From NCBI GenBank assembly GCA_016934035.1, contig JAFGTP010000023.1, positions 56,673 to 120,672 on the forward strand: a DNA stretch of 64,000 nucleotides, given 5' to 3'. The stretch comes from Fidelibacterota bacterium. GTDB lineage: Bacteria > Fidelibacterota > UBA2242 > JAFGTP01. The position numbers and the translations under genes were made by a program. Positions 45,794-54,970 of the stretch are shown here, piece by piece (positions within the stretch are counted from its first letter, which is position 1; every line of letters begins with the position of its first letter). Below the pieces are notes generated by a model. That model did not search any database, had not been told where the DNA came from, and saw only the letters and a program-made list of their open reading frames with translations.

Positions 45794-46933
45794 TTAATAC
45801 AACTCAAATTTTAGTAGTCTTCCATCCAGATCGCCATTTTTCATCGGCATTTTAAATGAGGTTCGAAGTCCAATAAATTTAATCAATTCTCGGTTCCCGC
45901 AGTAAACATAGGCCAAGCTGTTTTTACACTCATTTTTTAGAAAATCCCCGAAGATTTTATAAGTCAATTGCAGTTCGGATTCATTTCCCATTCGATAGCC
46001 GTAGGGAGGGTTGGTCATGATTGTGTAATTGGAAAGATTTTTCAGGTTTTGAAACGGGCTGACCTTGAGGTTAACCGAAATTCCCTGGTAAAAGGTGTTC
46101 AGGTTTTCTCCAGCAGCTTTGATGGCCTCGGGACTTGAGTCACTGCCAAAAACCAGGTTTTGCGGCAATTCCCGTATCTGGTCATCGGCGAGTTTTTTGA
46201 CAAAAAGCCAATCTTCCTCATGATATTCAGGTAAATACATGAAACCGAATTTGTCCTTATAATGGGCAGCCGGAATTTTGCAATAGTGCATCAAGGCTTC
46301 ACATAAAATGGTACCAGAACCACACATCGGATCATACAGTGGTGTTTCACCGTCCCATTTTGCAGCGCGCACAATAGCTGCTGCCAATGTTTCCTGCATA
46401 GGTGCTATTGTGTTGATTTTACGATATTTGCGTTTATGCAGGGATTCGCCGGACAGATCCAGAGAAATGGTGGCTTTATTGTTGTGAATATAGAGATTAA
46501 TCACAACATCGGGCGATTTCAGATCTACACTGGGTCTTTCGCCGGTTTTTTCTCTTAACTGATCCACGATAGCATCCTTTAATACCTGGGCTGCGTATTG
46601 GGAATGTTTGATTTCGCTGTGGGCAATATTGGCAAAAATACGGAAGGACCTACTCTGGTTTAAAAAGTCACTCCATCGAATACTTTTGGCTTTTCCATAA
46701 AGCGTCTTATCGTCGCTGATTTTGAATTGAACCAAGGGAGCCAGGACCCGGGTGATTATTCTGGATTTATAGACTATTTTGTATAGATTTTTGGATTCTG
46801 CACAAAAAAATACCCCCCTGTATGACGGTTGAAATCCATAACCCCCAAGTTCTTTGAGTTCATCAATCGCCAACTCTTCCAGACCACCAGTTACCTGAGC
46901 AAAATAGCGCCTTTGTTTTTGATATAAATACAT
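45794..46933 (-). CDS. THUMP-domain RNA N2-guanine methyltransferase (RlmL-type, short)
   Basis: A 379-residue class I SAM-dependent methyltransferase. The THUMP domain occupies about residues 40-155. The Rossmann methyltransferase domain has LYDPMCGSGTILCEAL (SAM loop), VFGSDSSPEAI and catalytic TNPPYGYRMG (NPPY). It matches the N-terminal half of E. coli RlmL (23S rRNA m2G2445) without the RlmK half, as is common in many bacteria. Confidence 0.9.
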   Translation of the reverse strand: MYLYQKQRRYFAQVTGGLEELAIDELKELGGYGFQPSYRGVFFCAESKNLYKIVYKSRIITRVLAPLVQFKISDDKTLYGKAKSIRWSDFLNQSRSFRIFANIAHSEIKHSQYAAQVLKDAIVDQLREKTGERPSVDLKSPDVVINLYIHNNKATISLDLSGESLHKRKYRKINTIAPMQETLAAAIVRAAKWDGETPLYDPMCGSGTILCEALMHYCKIPAAHYKDKFGFMYLPEYHEEDWLFVKKLADDQIRELPQNLVFGSDSSPEAIKAAGENLNTFYQGISVNLKVSPFQNLKNLSNYTIMTNPPYGYRMGNESELQLTYKIFGDFLKNECKNSLAYVYCGNRELIKFIGLRTSFKMPMKNGDLDGRLLKFELY

Positions 46934-47001
46934 GATATCCTTTTTTTATATTAGGAAAATTTATAACCGGGAGAGATGATTCGCTAAGAAATAATTTTAA
47001 A

Positions 47002-47028
47002 AAAAGGCGACAGAGTATGCCGCCTTTT
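47002..47028 (-). terminator. Intrinsic terminator after the aldolase gene
   Basis: Stem AAAAGGCG (47002-47009) and CGCCTTTT (47021-47028) with an 11-base loop and a T-run on the minus strand, 19 bases past the aldolase stop. Confidence 0.8.
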
Positions 47029-47046
47029 GATTGGATATAGATTAAT

Positions 47047-48075
47047 TTAAAGTTTTACAGTTTTTCCAGCGGATTTCAGAGTTTCGCAGGCTTCAACAAT
47101 ACGATTGGCCATTCCGGTACGAGCGGCTTTCAACCAGGCCCGCGGGTCGTATAGACCTTTGACACCAACTTCGCCTTCAACTTTCAGTACCTTGTCATAG
47201 TTGACAAACATGTGATCCACAACCGGTCTTGTGAAAGCATATTGTGTATCGGTATCGATGTTCATTTTCACAACGCCGTATTCAAGGGTTTCATGGATTT
47301 CTGCGACACTGGAACCTGAGCCGCCGTGGAAAACCAACCAGAAACTGGCTTCTTTACCATATTTTGCGACAACAGCATCCTGTCCTTCTTTCAGGATTGT
47401 GGGTTTCAGAACGACATTTCCCGGTTTATAGACGCCATGGACATTGCCAAAAGTGGCGGCAAACATATATCTTCCACCCTTTACCTGACTCAAGGCTTCA
47501 TAAACTTTCAGCATATCTTCGGGAGTAGTATAAAGTTTTTCTTTTCCAACATGTTCTGCGTTGACGCCATCTTCCTCACCGCCTACAACACCGGCTTCGA
47601 CTTCAAGTATGATGTCATTTTCTGTACAGAGTTTCAGCAGTTCAACTGAATGTTTGAGATTTTCTTCCATTGAAACCGCGCTACCGTCATACATATGAGA
47701 ATTAAACAGATTCGGTAAACCGGCTTTACGGCGTCTGGTCGTTTCTTCAATCAGGGGTACCATGAAACTATTGATTTTATCGGTTTGGCAGTGGTCCGTG
47801 TGCAAAGCAATATTAATATCATATTTTGCAGCTATACGATGAGCTTGTTCTGCGAGAATGATGGACCCTAAAACCATGTCTTTCAAATTTCCGGAGGCAT
47901 GGGCCCCGCCGCCGGTGGATACCTGGATAATGCCATCACTTTTAGCTTTTGCAAAACCTTCGATGGCAGCGTTCAGCGTATCAGTGGTGGTTATATTAAT
48001 TGCCGGATAAGCAAATTGCCCTTCTTTTGCTCTGTTCAGCATCTTCTGATATTGTTCAAAATTTACAATTGGCAT
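47047..48075 (-). CDS. fba: Class II fructose-bisphosphate aldolase
   Basis: A 342-residue zinc aldolase of glycolysis and gluconeogenesis. Landmarks are AYPAINITTTDTLNAAIEGF, the zinc-binding HTDHCQ, HMYDGSAVSMEENL, ILEVEAGVVGGEEDGVN and LVFHGGSGSS (phosphate binding), plus the Asn-Asp NIDTDTQYAF segment. It is monocistronic with a terminator. Confidence 0.96.
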   Translation of the reverse strand: MPIVNFEQYQKMLNRAKEGQFAYPAINITTTDTLNAAIEGFAKAKSDGIIQVSTGGGAHASGNLKDMVLGSIILAEQAHRIAAKYDINIALHTDHCQTDKINSFMVPLIEETTRRRKAGLPNLFNSHMYDGSAVSMEENLKHSVELLKLCTENDIILEVEAGVVGGEEDGVNAEHVGKEKLYTTPEDMLKVYEALSQVKGGRYMFAATFGNVHGVYKPGNVVLKPTILKEGQDAVVAKYGKEASFWLVFHGGSGSSVAEIHETLEYGVVKMNIDTDTQYAFTRPVVDHMFVNYDKVLKVEGEVGVKGLYDPRAWLKAARTGMANRIVEACETLKSAGKTVKL

Positions 48076-48234
48076 ATACGTCCCTTTCTTGTATTGGTTG
48101 TTGTTATGATTGCAGATGAATTTTCAATTAACCTAAAATTTAATGAATTGAAAAAAAAATCAAAAGATTTTATGGTTTGCTTACCAATTATGAAGAAAAT
48201 TGAATGATAAATCAAATAGAAAGTGTGGATTTAA

Positions 48235-49260
48235 TTAAATTTTCCCTTGTTCTTTCAATTTTTCATAGATTTCGGGATACATTTGTTTGGTGCAGGAGGG
48301 GCACAGGCCGTGAGTAAAATCAGCTTTAGACCGGTTTTTGATATAGACCTCAACTTCTTCCCAGTAGCCATCGTCCGAGCGGATTTTTTTGCAGTTAGCG
48401 CATATTGGGATCAGGCCTTCCAGTGTTTTGATTTTTCCCAAGGCGTCACTTAATTCTCTGATCAGTTTTTCTCTCTCTATTTCCCGTTCTTTTCGTTCAG
48501 TAATATCGCGAATGATGAAAATGAAGGAATTCAGTTTGTTATTGATAAACAGTGGAGATATTTTGACATGAGCATGAAATTCAATCATATTTTTTCTACG
48601 GTGCTCTTCTTCGAATTGCCAGAACCCTTCGCCAAAAACAATATTAATCATTTCTTCTCTGTTATGCTCCAGAAAATCACCGGTGATGATTTCCTGAATA
48701 TTCATTTTTAGGAATTCTTCTTCTGTAAATTTGTAAAGATTGGAAGCTGCCGGGTTCGAGTAGGTAATATTGAAATTTAGGTCCGTTGCAAAAATGATAT
48801 CAGAAGTCTGATTGGTAATGGCACCTAAAAAATCGATTTTGTCTTCGGCAATTTTTAATTGTTCATCTTTAAGAATATTTTCGAGGACCTGGTTGACAAC
48901 ATTGGGCAATAAATCCAGAAATTCTTCATTTTTTACCATGTAGTCCCGGGCGCCGAGTTTCATCAGATCAACGGCAATATCTTCACTGCCCCGGCCTGTC
49001 ATAGCAATGAAAGGATAGGATATATTTTCATCCTTCAGGGTCAAAATCAATTCAATGGAATTCATATCAGTTAGCAGGTAATCCATGAGCAGGATGATTT
49101 TGTCGCTATTGTTTCGAATTATATTCAGCGCTTCGGAACCTGTATGGGCCTGAATACAGGGAATGTCCTGTCGTTCCAGTTTCCTTTTTATCAGCCTGTT
49201 CAGCCCATAATCGTCTTCAATGATCAATACTTTATATTCACTTTTTTGTTGTTCCATCAT
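48235..49260 (-). CDS. Response regulator with PAS domain and C-terminal CxxC domain
   Basis: A 341-residue protein: receiver (10-125, phospho-acceptor Asp60, though followed by YLLTD instead of the usual MPG), PAS/PAC (about 141-265; DRDITERKERE-type end reads RDITERKE), and a C-terminal cysteine domain (about 283-335) with Cys287/Cys290 and HGLCPSC Cys320/Cys323, probably zinc-binding. No kinase or DNA-binding domain is seen. It follows the single-domain regulator gene by eight bases and is therefore co-transcribed. Confidence 0.85.
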   Translation of the reverse strand: MMEQQKSEYKVLIIEDDYGLNRLIKRKLERQDIPCIQAHTGSEALNIIRNNSDKIILLMDYLLTDMNSIELILTLKDENISYPFIAMTGRGSEDIAVDLMKLGARDYMVKNEEFLDLLPNVVNQVLENILKDEQLKIAEDKIDFLGAITNQTSDIIFATDLNFNITYSNPAASNLYKFTEEEFLKMNIQEIITGDFLEHNREEMINIVFGEGFWQFEEEHRRKNMIEFHAHVKISPLFINNKLNSFIFIIRDITERKEREIEREKLIRELSDALGKIKTLEGLIPICANCKKIRSDDGYWEEVEVYIKNRSKADFTHGLCPSCTKQMYPEIYEKLKEQGKI

Positions 49261-49268
49261 AAAAAACT

Positions 49269-49709
49269 CTACTTAATGACTGGTATTTGAATAATTTTAA
49301 AATAACTGGCAAGATTTTGAATAAATTCAGTGAAATCTTCTGATATGACTGGTTTGACAATATAGCCATTGCAGCCAAGCAAATAGCATTGATTAATCTC
49401 CTTAGGATCGTCGCTTGTGGACAAAATGATGACCGGCATTGCAGACAATTTGGGTTCTTTTTTAAGATATTCCAAGGTCTTTTGTCCATCCATGACCGGC
49501 ATTTTAAGGTCCATTATGGCAAAATATTTTTGTCCCTCTTCAGGATGACACTTTTCTGCTCTGTTGGCCATCAAATATTGAATCAATTCTGACCCGTTTT
49601 CAAAATGAATGATTGTATTGTTAAGCCCGGCCCTTTTCAGGTGCTTTTTGATCAATTTTGCATGGCCAGAATTGTCTTCTGCCAGCAATATTATCACATC
49701 ATGGTTCAT
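49269..49709 (-). CDS. Single-domain response regulator (Rcp1/CheY-like)
   Basis: A 146-residue stand-alone receiver. Acidic residues Glu11/Asp12, phospho-acceptor Asp67 (AIMDLKMPVMDG), STSDDP and the conserved Lys of YIVKP are all present. The insertion between beta2 and alpha2-beta3 (RAEKCHPEEGQK) is typical of the Rcp1 group that partners phytochrome-like or hybrid kinases. The kinase is not in this window. Confidence 0.93.
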   Translation of the reverse strand: MNHDVIILLAEDNSGHAKLIKKHLKRAGLNNTIIHFENGSELIQYLMANRAEKCHPEEGQKYFAIMDLKMPVMDGQKTLEYLKKEPKLSAMPVIILSTSDDPKEINQCYLLGCNGYIVKPVISEDFTEFIQNLASYFKIIQIPVIK

Positions 49710-49806
49710 CGCTTAAATAAGTTGACCTAAAATTAAGTGACTAAGTGTAATAAAAATTTTTACTAAATCAAAATATTAATAATCCTGGAATTTCCAGCAT
49801 CAGAGA

Positions 49807-51426
49807 TTATTTTTTTCCTTTTTTCTTTTTCAATGATTTTTCTGATGAAGCTTCCTGGATCATTGGCCGACCTTTGTCCTTGGATTTGCGAAAACGATCA
49901 ATGATTATTTCAGCTTCGACAAAAGGGACTGTTACAAAGGAAAAATTATCATAAATTTCGACTTCCTGGATCAGGTGTGAAGGTGTTCCGGCTTGTTCAA
50001 CAATCAAGGAAACCAAAGACTTTTTTGTCATATTTTTTGATTTTCCCCGGGCAATAAATAATCTTGTTTTTCCACCGTCTTCCACCAGCACGTCCCGTTG
50101 TTCGTTTCTTTTGATATTTCTGATTTTTTGATAACTGTTGCTGTCAATTGATTTTTCATAGTGGTTCTTTAAAAATGCGCCAAGGACCAGCACTGGATCT
50201 TCATTTTCAATCAGGCGGTGCGCCCAGTCCAGAAAATGTCCCGGAACACCTGTATCGATTATCTTTTGAATATCGTTCAACACCTGTTCTTTTTTGGCTT
50301 TAATTATATCATGAATCTGAGGAATATCTTCACGTCGGATATCTGTTTTAGTGATTCTTTGAATAAAACCGAGTTTGCGAAATTCGGCTGGAGTAATGAA
50401 GGTGATTGCGGTTCCCTGATTACCAGCCCTTCCGGTCCTGCCGATGCGATGAACATAGGCTTCCGGGTTTTGGGGAATGGAATAATTGATCACATGGGTG
50501 ATGTTTTCCACATCAATTCCTCGAGCAGCAACATCGGTTGCCACAAGAATCGAGATGGTTTTCCTGCGGAATTTGTTCAGGGTCATTTCACGCTGGCTCT
50601 GAGAAATGTCTCCATGCATTTTATCAGCTGAATAGCCACGATCGATAAGGCCATCGGCAATTTCGTCAACATCCATTTTTGTCCGGCAGAATATTAATCC
50701 ATAAAAATTGGGTTCAATATCGATAATTCGGCACAGTGCTTCAAATTTATCGGCACTTTTAACTTCAAAATATATTTGGTCCGTCAGATGGGTGGTCAGT
50801 TTTGTTTTGGTTTTGAGGTGGGCATAGTCTTCCATGTACTCTTCAGCAAGTTTTTTTATATCATTGGGCATTGTTGCCGAGAAGAGGAGAACTCGTTTTT
50901 CTTTGGGTGTTTTGTCAAATATTTCTTTGATATCATCGATGAAGCCCATGTTCAGCATTTCATCTGCTTCGTCCAATATGAAAAATTTGACCTGGTCCAG
51001 TTTGAGACTGCCACGATTAATATGGTCAATTACTCTTCCAGGTGTACCCACCACTATAGAAACGCCCTGTTCCAGTTTTGAAAGTTGTAAACCGATGAAT
51101 TGTCCCCCGTATATGGGGGCAATTTTTAATTTTGATTTATCTTGAAGTGAATTGATTTCTTCGCATATCTGAATCACCAGTTCCCGGGTTGGCGCTAATA
51201 TTATGGCTTGAGTTCCGGAGTCTTTAGGAGAGATTTTTTCCAGCAGTGGCAGGGCAAAAGCAGCTGTCTTGCCAGTACCGGTCTGGGCCTGAGCGATAAT
51301 ATCTATTTCGTTTTTGAGCAGAAGAGGTATTGTAAGTTCCTGAATTTCTGTGGGTTCTTCAAAACCTTTGCGGTGTAATGCATTTAGATTTTTTTCTGAT
51401 AATCCTAAATCTGTAAATTTTTTCAT
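49807..51426 (-). CDS. DEAD-box ATP-dependent RNA helicase with DbpA-type RNA-binding domain
   Basis: A 539-residue helicase. The motifs are the Q motif (KGFEEPTEIQ), AQTGTGKT, PTRELV, DEAD, SAT, ATDVAARGIDVE and HRIGRTGRAG. The C-terminus (about 445-520; TRLFIARGKSKNMTKKSLVSLIVEQAG) is the DbpA/CsdA RNA-binding domain, followed by a basic KKKKGKK tail. It probably acts in ribosome assembly or cold adaptation. It is the usual length for the DeaD/CsdA group. Confidence 0.95.
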   Translation of the reverse strand: MKKFTDLGLSEKNLNALHRKGFEEPTEIQELTIPLLLKNEIDIIAQAQTGTGKTAAFALPLLEKISPKDSGTQAIILAPTRELVIQICEEINSLQDKSKLKIAPIYGGQFIGLQLSKLEQGVSIVVGTPGRVIDHINRGSLKLDQVKFFILDEADEMLNMGFIDDIKEIFDKTPKEKRVLLFSATMPNDIKKLAEEYMEDYAHLKTKTKLTTHLTDQIYFEVKSADKFEALCRIIDIEPNFYGLIFCRTKMDVDEIADGLIDRGYSADKMHGDISQSQREMTLNKFRRKTISILVATDVAARGIDVENITHVINYSIPQNPEAYVHRIGRTGRAGNQGTAITFITPAEFRKLGFIQRITKTDIRREDIPQIHDIIKAKKEQVLNDIQKIIDTGVPGHFLDWAHRLIENEDPVLVLGAFLKNHYEKSIDSNSYQKIRNIKRNEQRDVLVEDGGKTRLFIARGKSKNMTKKSLVSLIVEQAGTPSHLIQEVEIYDNFSFVTVPFVEAEIIIDRFRKSKDKGRPMIQEASSEKSLKKKKGKK

Positions 51427-51575
51427 AGGGTCCTTCTTATTTATTAAACATCCAATAATATACGGATAAAATTTGAAATAATTTGAAATTTCTTTTTCCT
51501 GTTTAATTATTTTTTAAGGATGACGAAAAATGTTGTTTTTAGTAAGATTCGATTATAAATTACAACCCGAATTTT

Positions 51576-51650
51576 CGGGGTGTAGCGCAGTCCGGTTAGC
51601 GCGCTTCGTTCGGGACGAAGAGGTCGGAAGTTCGAATCTTCTCACCCCGA
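51576..51650 (+). tRNA. tRNA-Pro (anticodon CGG)
   Basis: Acceptor stem CGGGGTG/CACCCCG with discriminator A; the C1 start is typical of bacterial tRNA-Pro. The anticodon arm CTTCG-TTCGGGA-CGAAG gives anticodon CGG (codon CCG) with G37. The T-arm contains TTCGAAT. It is 75 bases long and CCA is not encoded. Confidence 0.95.
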
Positions 51651-51847
51651 CTAATAACTGTCAAATACCTGTTTTTCAAAGTGAAAAATACTCAACTTAT
51701 TAAGGCCATTTAATCTCCTATCAAATTAAGTTTCATGTCCAAAATCTTGGATTTTTTTGTCAGTTTTTTAAAAATTTTAAATAAAACATTGTTAATCAAT
51801 CTCTAAAAGTCAAAATTATCGAATCAATAAAAAACAGTCAGGATATT

Positions 51848-54800
51848 ATGAAACTGATCACAGATTTCCATATTCATTCCCATTTTTCTCTGGCCACCAG
51901 TAAACAATTATCACCGGAATATCTGGATCTTTGGTGTAAACTGAAAGGGATTAATGTGGTGGCTACTGGAGATTTTACTCATCCCGGCTGGATTCGTGAA
52001 CTAAAAGAGAAAGTTGAACCTGCCGAGGAAGGGCTTTTCCGATTAAAACCTGACATAAAACTGAAAACACCGGTTCTTCGTTTTAATTCCGATGATTTTC
52101 CTGTCAGGTTTATACTCAGTGCCGAAATCAGCAGCATTTACAAAAAAAATGGCAAAGTCAGAAAGGTCCATAGCGTGGTACTGGCCCCGGATTTTGAAAC
52201 TGTGGAAAAAATTCAGCAGAAACTGGTCAATATAGGAGGCAATATAACCTCTGACGGCAGACCGATTTTGGGACTGGATGCCAAAGACCTACTGGAAATT
52301 TGCCTGGATATTTCTGACGATATCTATTTCATACCGGCGCATATCTGGACACCATGGTTTTCTGTACTGGGAGCAAAATCCGGTTTTGATTCCATCAATG
52401 AATGTTTTGAAGACCTGACGCCTTATATCTCAGCGGTGGAGACCGGCCTTTCGACCAATTCGCCGATGAACTGGATGTGCAGTTTTCTTGACCGATATAC
52501 TCTTATCTCAAATTCCGATGCCCATTCTCCGGAAAAACTTGGACGAAATGCAAATATGATGAATTGTGATTTGACCTATACCGGCATCGTTGAATCGATG
52601 AAATTCGGCGAAAATTTTATCGGAACCATTGATATGTATCCTCAGGAGGGAAAATATCATTACGACGGCCACAGAAAATGCGGTATCTGCCTGAATCCTG
52701 TTGAAACACTGGAACATGATGGGCTATGCCCGAAATGCGGTAAAAAACTGACTGTCGGTGTCATGAACAGGATAGTGCAGCTGTCAGACCGGGAAAATAT
52801 CGAGGAAAGACCAAACCGAAAGCCATTCTTTTCAATCATTCCACTCAAAGAAATAATTGCAGAAATCAACAACGTCAGTCCGGCATCCAAAACTGTTGGT
52901 CGTCGATATTATGACGTTATTTCAAACCTGGGAAATGAGTTGGATATTCTGCTTTTCCATTCCCTTGAGGAAATTCATCAAAAAGAGGGATATCTTTTGG
53001 CAGAAGCGATTTCCAGAATGCGCCATAATAAGGTCCTGATTCAGGAAGGCTTTGATGGGGAATATGGAAAAATCAGAGTATTTACAGAAAAAGAACTGAC
53101 CGGGAATAAAAATAACTCCCAATTATTTCCCGAAGAAATACAGGAAGAGAAAGTCATCTATAAAAGTCAAAATTTATTGAATTTTTCTCTGGAAAAATTT
53201 CACGATTTGTATCGTCAAACCCGAACCGAGTGTCCGGATATTCAGGTCCCCGTCTACCATTCATTGAATACTGAACAGGTAGAAGCAGTCGAAACAACAG
53301 GAAAAAACTGTATTGTCATGGCAGGGCCGGGAACAGGAAAAACCAGGACCCTGGTTTACAGAATTGCCCATCTGATTGAAAAGTGTAATATCAGTCCCGG
53401 ACGAATTCTCGTGGTTACCTTTACCAACAAGGCAGCCAGTGAAATCCGAGACAGAATTGGTTCAATTATTCCAACCCAGCAAAAGCTGCAGGTTTTTACC
53501 TTTCATGGATTGGGATTTGAAATTTTAAAGAAATCCCTGAAAGATTTTTTAATCCTTGATGAAGATGAGGTAAAGTATATTCTTCAGCACAAAATGAAAT
53601 TGGATAAAAAAGTAATTCAGTCAACCCGAAATTGGATTTCCGGTTTTAAGCAGAATTTTAACCGGTTGGCCGAATTTGAGGATTCTATTTTCAGCCGGTA
53701 TCAGCAATATCTGAAGGAAAATAATTATATTGACATGGATGACCTGGTATATGAAGCGCTGAATAAATTATCTGAAAATCCCGATTTGTTTAAGGAATTT
53801 CAATTTGATCACTTTTTGATTGATGAATACCAGGATATCAATGAAAGTCAATTCCGGTTATTAAAAAAATTATCAGAAGGGCGGACTATCTTTGCAATTG
53901 GGGACGCCAATCAGTCCATCTATGGTTTCAGAGGTGCAAGCAGAAAATACATTGAAAATTTTCAGGACCATTTTCCAGATTCCCAAAGGATTTCTTTTTC
54001 AACCAGTTATCGCTGTACGAATAACATATTGCGGGCGTCAGCAGATGTGATTGCCGGAAAAACCTCTCTGAACGGCTTGAAAAATGGTGTTAAAATCACG
54101 ATTCATGAAGCCGAATCGGATAAAAGTGAAGCTGAATACATTGCCCGAAAAATTGAAGATATCACGGGTGGTCTGCGTTTTTTTTCTCTGGACAGTGAGG
54201 TTGCCGATGGCCAGGAACAAGGGGACATTGCTTTGAATCAAATCGTTGTGCTTTGCCGTACAAAAGCCATGATGCCTGTCCTTGTTAAGGCCTTTACAGA
54301 CCATGCAATACCTATGCAGGTGGTTGACAATCAGCCTTTTTATAATGAAAAACCAATGAAATCGATGATCAATCTTTTGAAAATATTCATCAATTCTGAA
54401 CATCAATATCTAGTGGAAGAGAAAAATGATTTTACCGGATTTATGCCGGGACCAGGAAAAACCCGGACAAAAGAGATACTGGAGGCCCTGATCTATCATT
54501 TTTTTCAAAAGGATATCGAAAAATATGAGAAGGACATCCAACGGTTATTGGACTTTGCCGATCAATGGAAGGATCCTGCAGAGTTTTTACATCGCCTTGC
54601 CCAGGGGCCCAATGAAGATATTTATTCACACCAAATGCAAAATGTGAAAATCATGACCCTTCACGCTGCCAAAGGGCTTGAGTTTGATCATGTTTTTATC
54701 GCTGGGTGTGAAAACCGACTGCTTCCTTTTTCACTTTACAAGTACATGGAAAGCGATATCGAGGAAGAACGAAGACTTTTTTATGTGGGGATGACCCGAA

Positions 54801-54970
54801 GTAAAAAATACCTCTATCTGACTCATGCCAAAAAAAGAAAAATTCGCGGCATGACTTATACGCTTTCAATCAGTCCTTTTCTGAAGAATATCAAACAGGA
54901 GTTACTGAAACAGGAAAAATCAAAATATAAAAAGAAAATTAACCGGGACAACCAATTGGAATTATTTTAG
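51848..54970 (+). CDS. Endonuclease Q-UvrD/Rep helicase fusion
   Basis: 1040 residues. Residues 1-430 form a complete EndoQ-like nuclease: PHP motifs DFHIHSHFS, TGDFTHPGW, AEISSIYK, IPAHIWTPWF and SNSDAHSPEKLGRNA, a zinc ribbon CGIC-x14-CPKC, and the EndoQ tail segments IIPLKEII and GFDGEYGKI. EndoQ nicks DNA 5' of deaminated bases. Residues 460-1020 are a superfamily 1 helicase: GPGTGKT, TFTNKAASEIRDRI, LIDEYQDIN, GDANQSIYGFRGA, SYRCTNNI, LHAAKGLEFDHVFI and LFYVGMTRSKKYLYL. The last five residues are QLELF, a beta-clamp-binding-type motif. The ends overlap a convergent gene by nine bases. Role: probable single-chain repair of deaminated DNA. Confidence 0.92.
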   Translation: MKLITDFHIHSHFSLATSKQLSPEYLDLWCKLKGINVVATGDFTHPGWIRELKEKVEPAEEGLFRLKPDIKLKTPVLRFNSDDFPVRFILSAEISSIYKKNGKVRKVHSVVLAPDFETVEKIQQKLVNIGGNITSDGRPILGLDAKDLLEICLDISDDIYFIPAHIWTPWFSVLGAKSGFDSINECFEDLTPYISAVETGLSTNSPMNWMCSFLDRYTLISNSDAHSPEKLGRNANMMNCDLTYTGIVESMKFGENFIGTIDMYPQEGKYHYDGHRKCGICLNPVETLEHDGLCPKCGKKLTVGVMNRIVQLSDRENIEERPNRKPFFSIIPLKEIIAEINNVSPASKTVGRRYYDVISNLGNELDILLFHSLEEIHQKEGYLLAEAISRMRHNKVLIQEGFDGEYGKIRVFTEKELTGNKNNSQLFPEEIQEEKVIYKSQNLLNFSLEKFHDLYRQTRTECPDIQVPVYHSLNTEQVEAVETTGKNCIVMAGPGTGKTRTLVYRIAHLIEKCNISPGRILVVTFTNKAASEIRDRIGSIIPTQQKLQVFTFHGLGFEILKKSLKDFLILDEDEVKYILQHKMKLDKKVIQSTRNWISGFKQNFNRLAEFEDSIFSRYQQYLKENNYIDMDDLVYEALNKLSENPDLFKEFQFDHFLIDEYQDINESQFRLLKKLSEGRTIFAIGDANQSIYGFRGASRKYIENFQDHFPDSQRISFSTSYRCTNNILRASADVIAGKTSLNGLKNGVKITIHEAESDKSEAEYIARKIEDITGGLRFFSLDSEVADGQEQGDIALNQIVVLCRTKAMMPVLVKAFTDHAIPMQVVDNQPFYNEKPMKSMINLLKIFINSEHQYLVEEKNDFTGFMPGPGKTRTKEILEALIYHFFQKDIEKYEKDIQRLLDFADQWKDPAEFLHRLAQGPNEDIYSHQMQNVKIMTLHAAKGLEFDHVFIAGCENRLLPFSLYKYMESDIEEERRLFYVGMTRSKKYLYLTHAKKRKIRGMTYTLSISPFLKNIKQELLKQEKSKYKKKINRDNQLELF

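Noticed and set aside
51576..51847. tRNA-Pro as an integration site for the EndoQ-helicase gene
   Set aside because: No integrase, no partial tRNA repeat and no compositional break were seen nearby.
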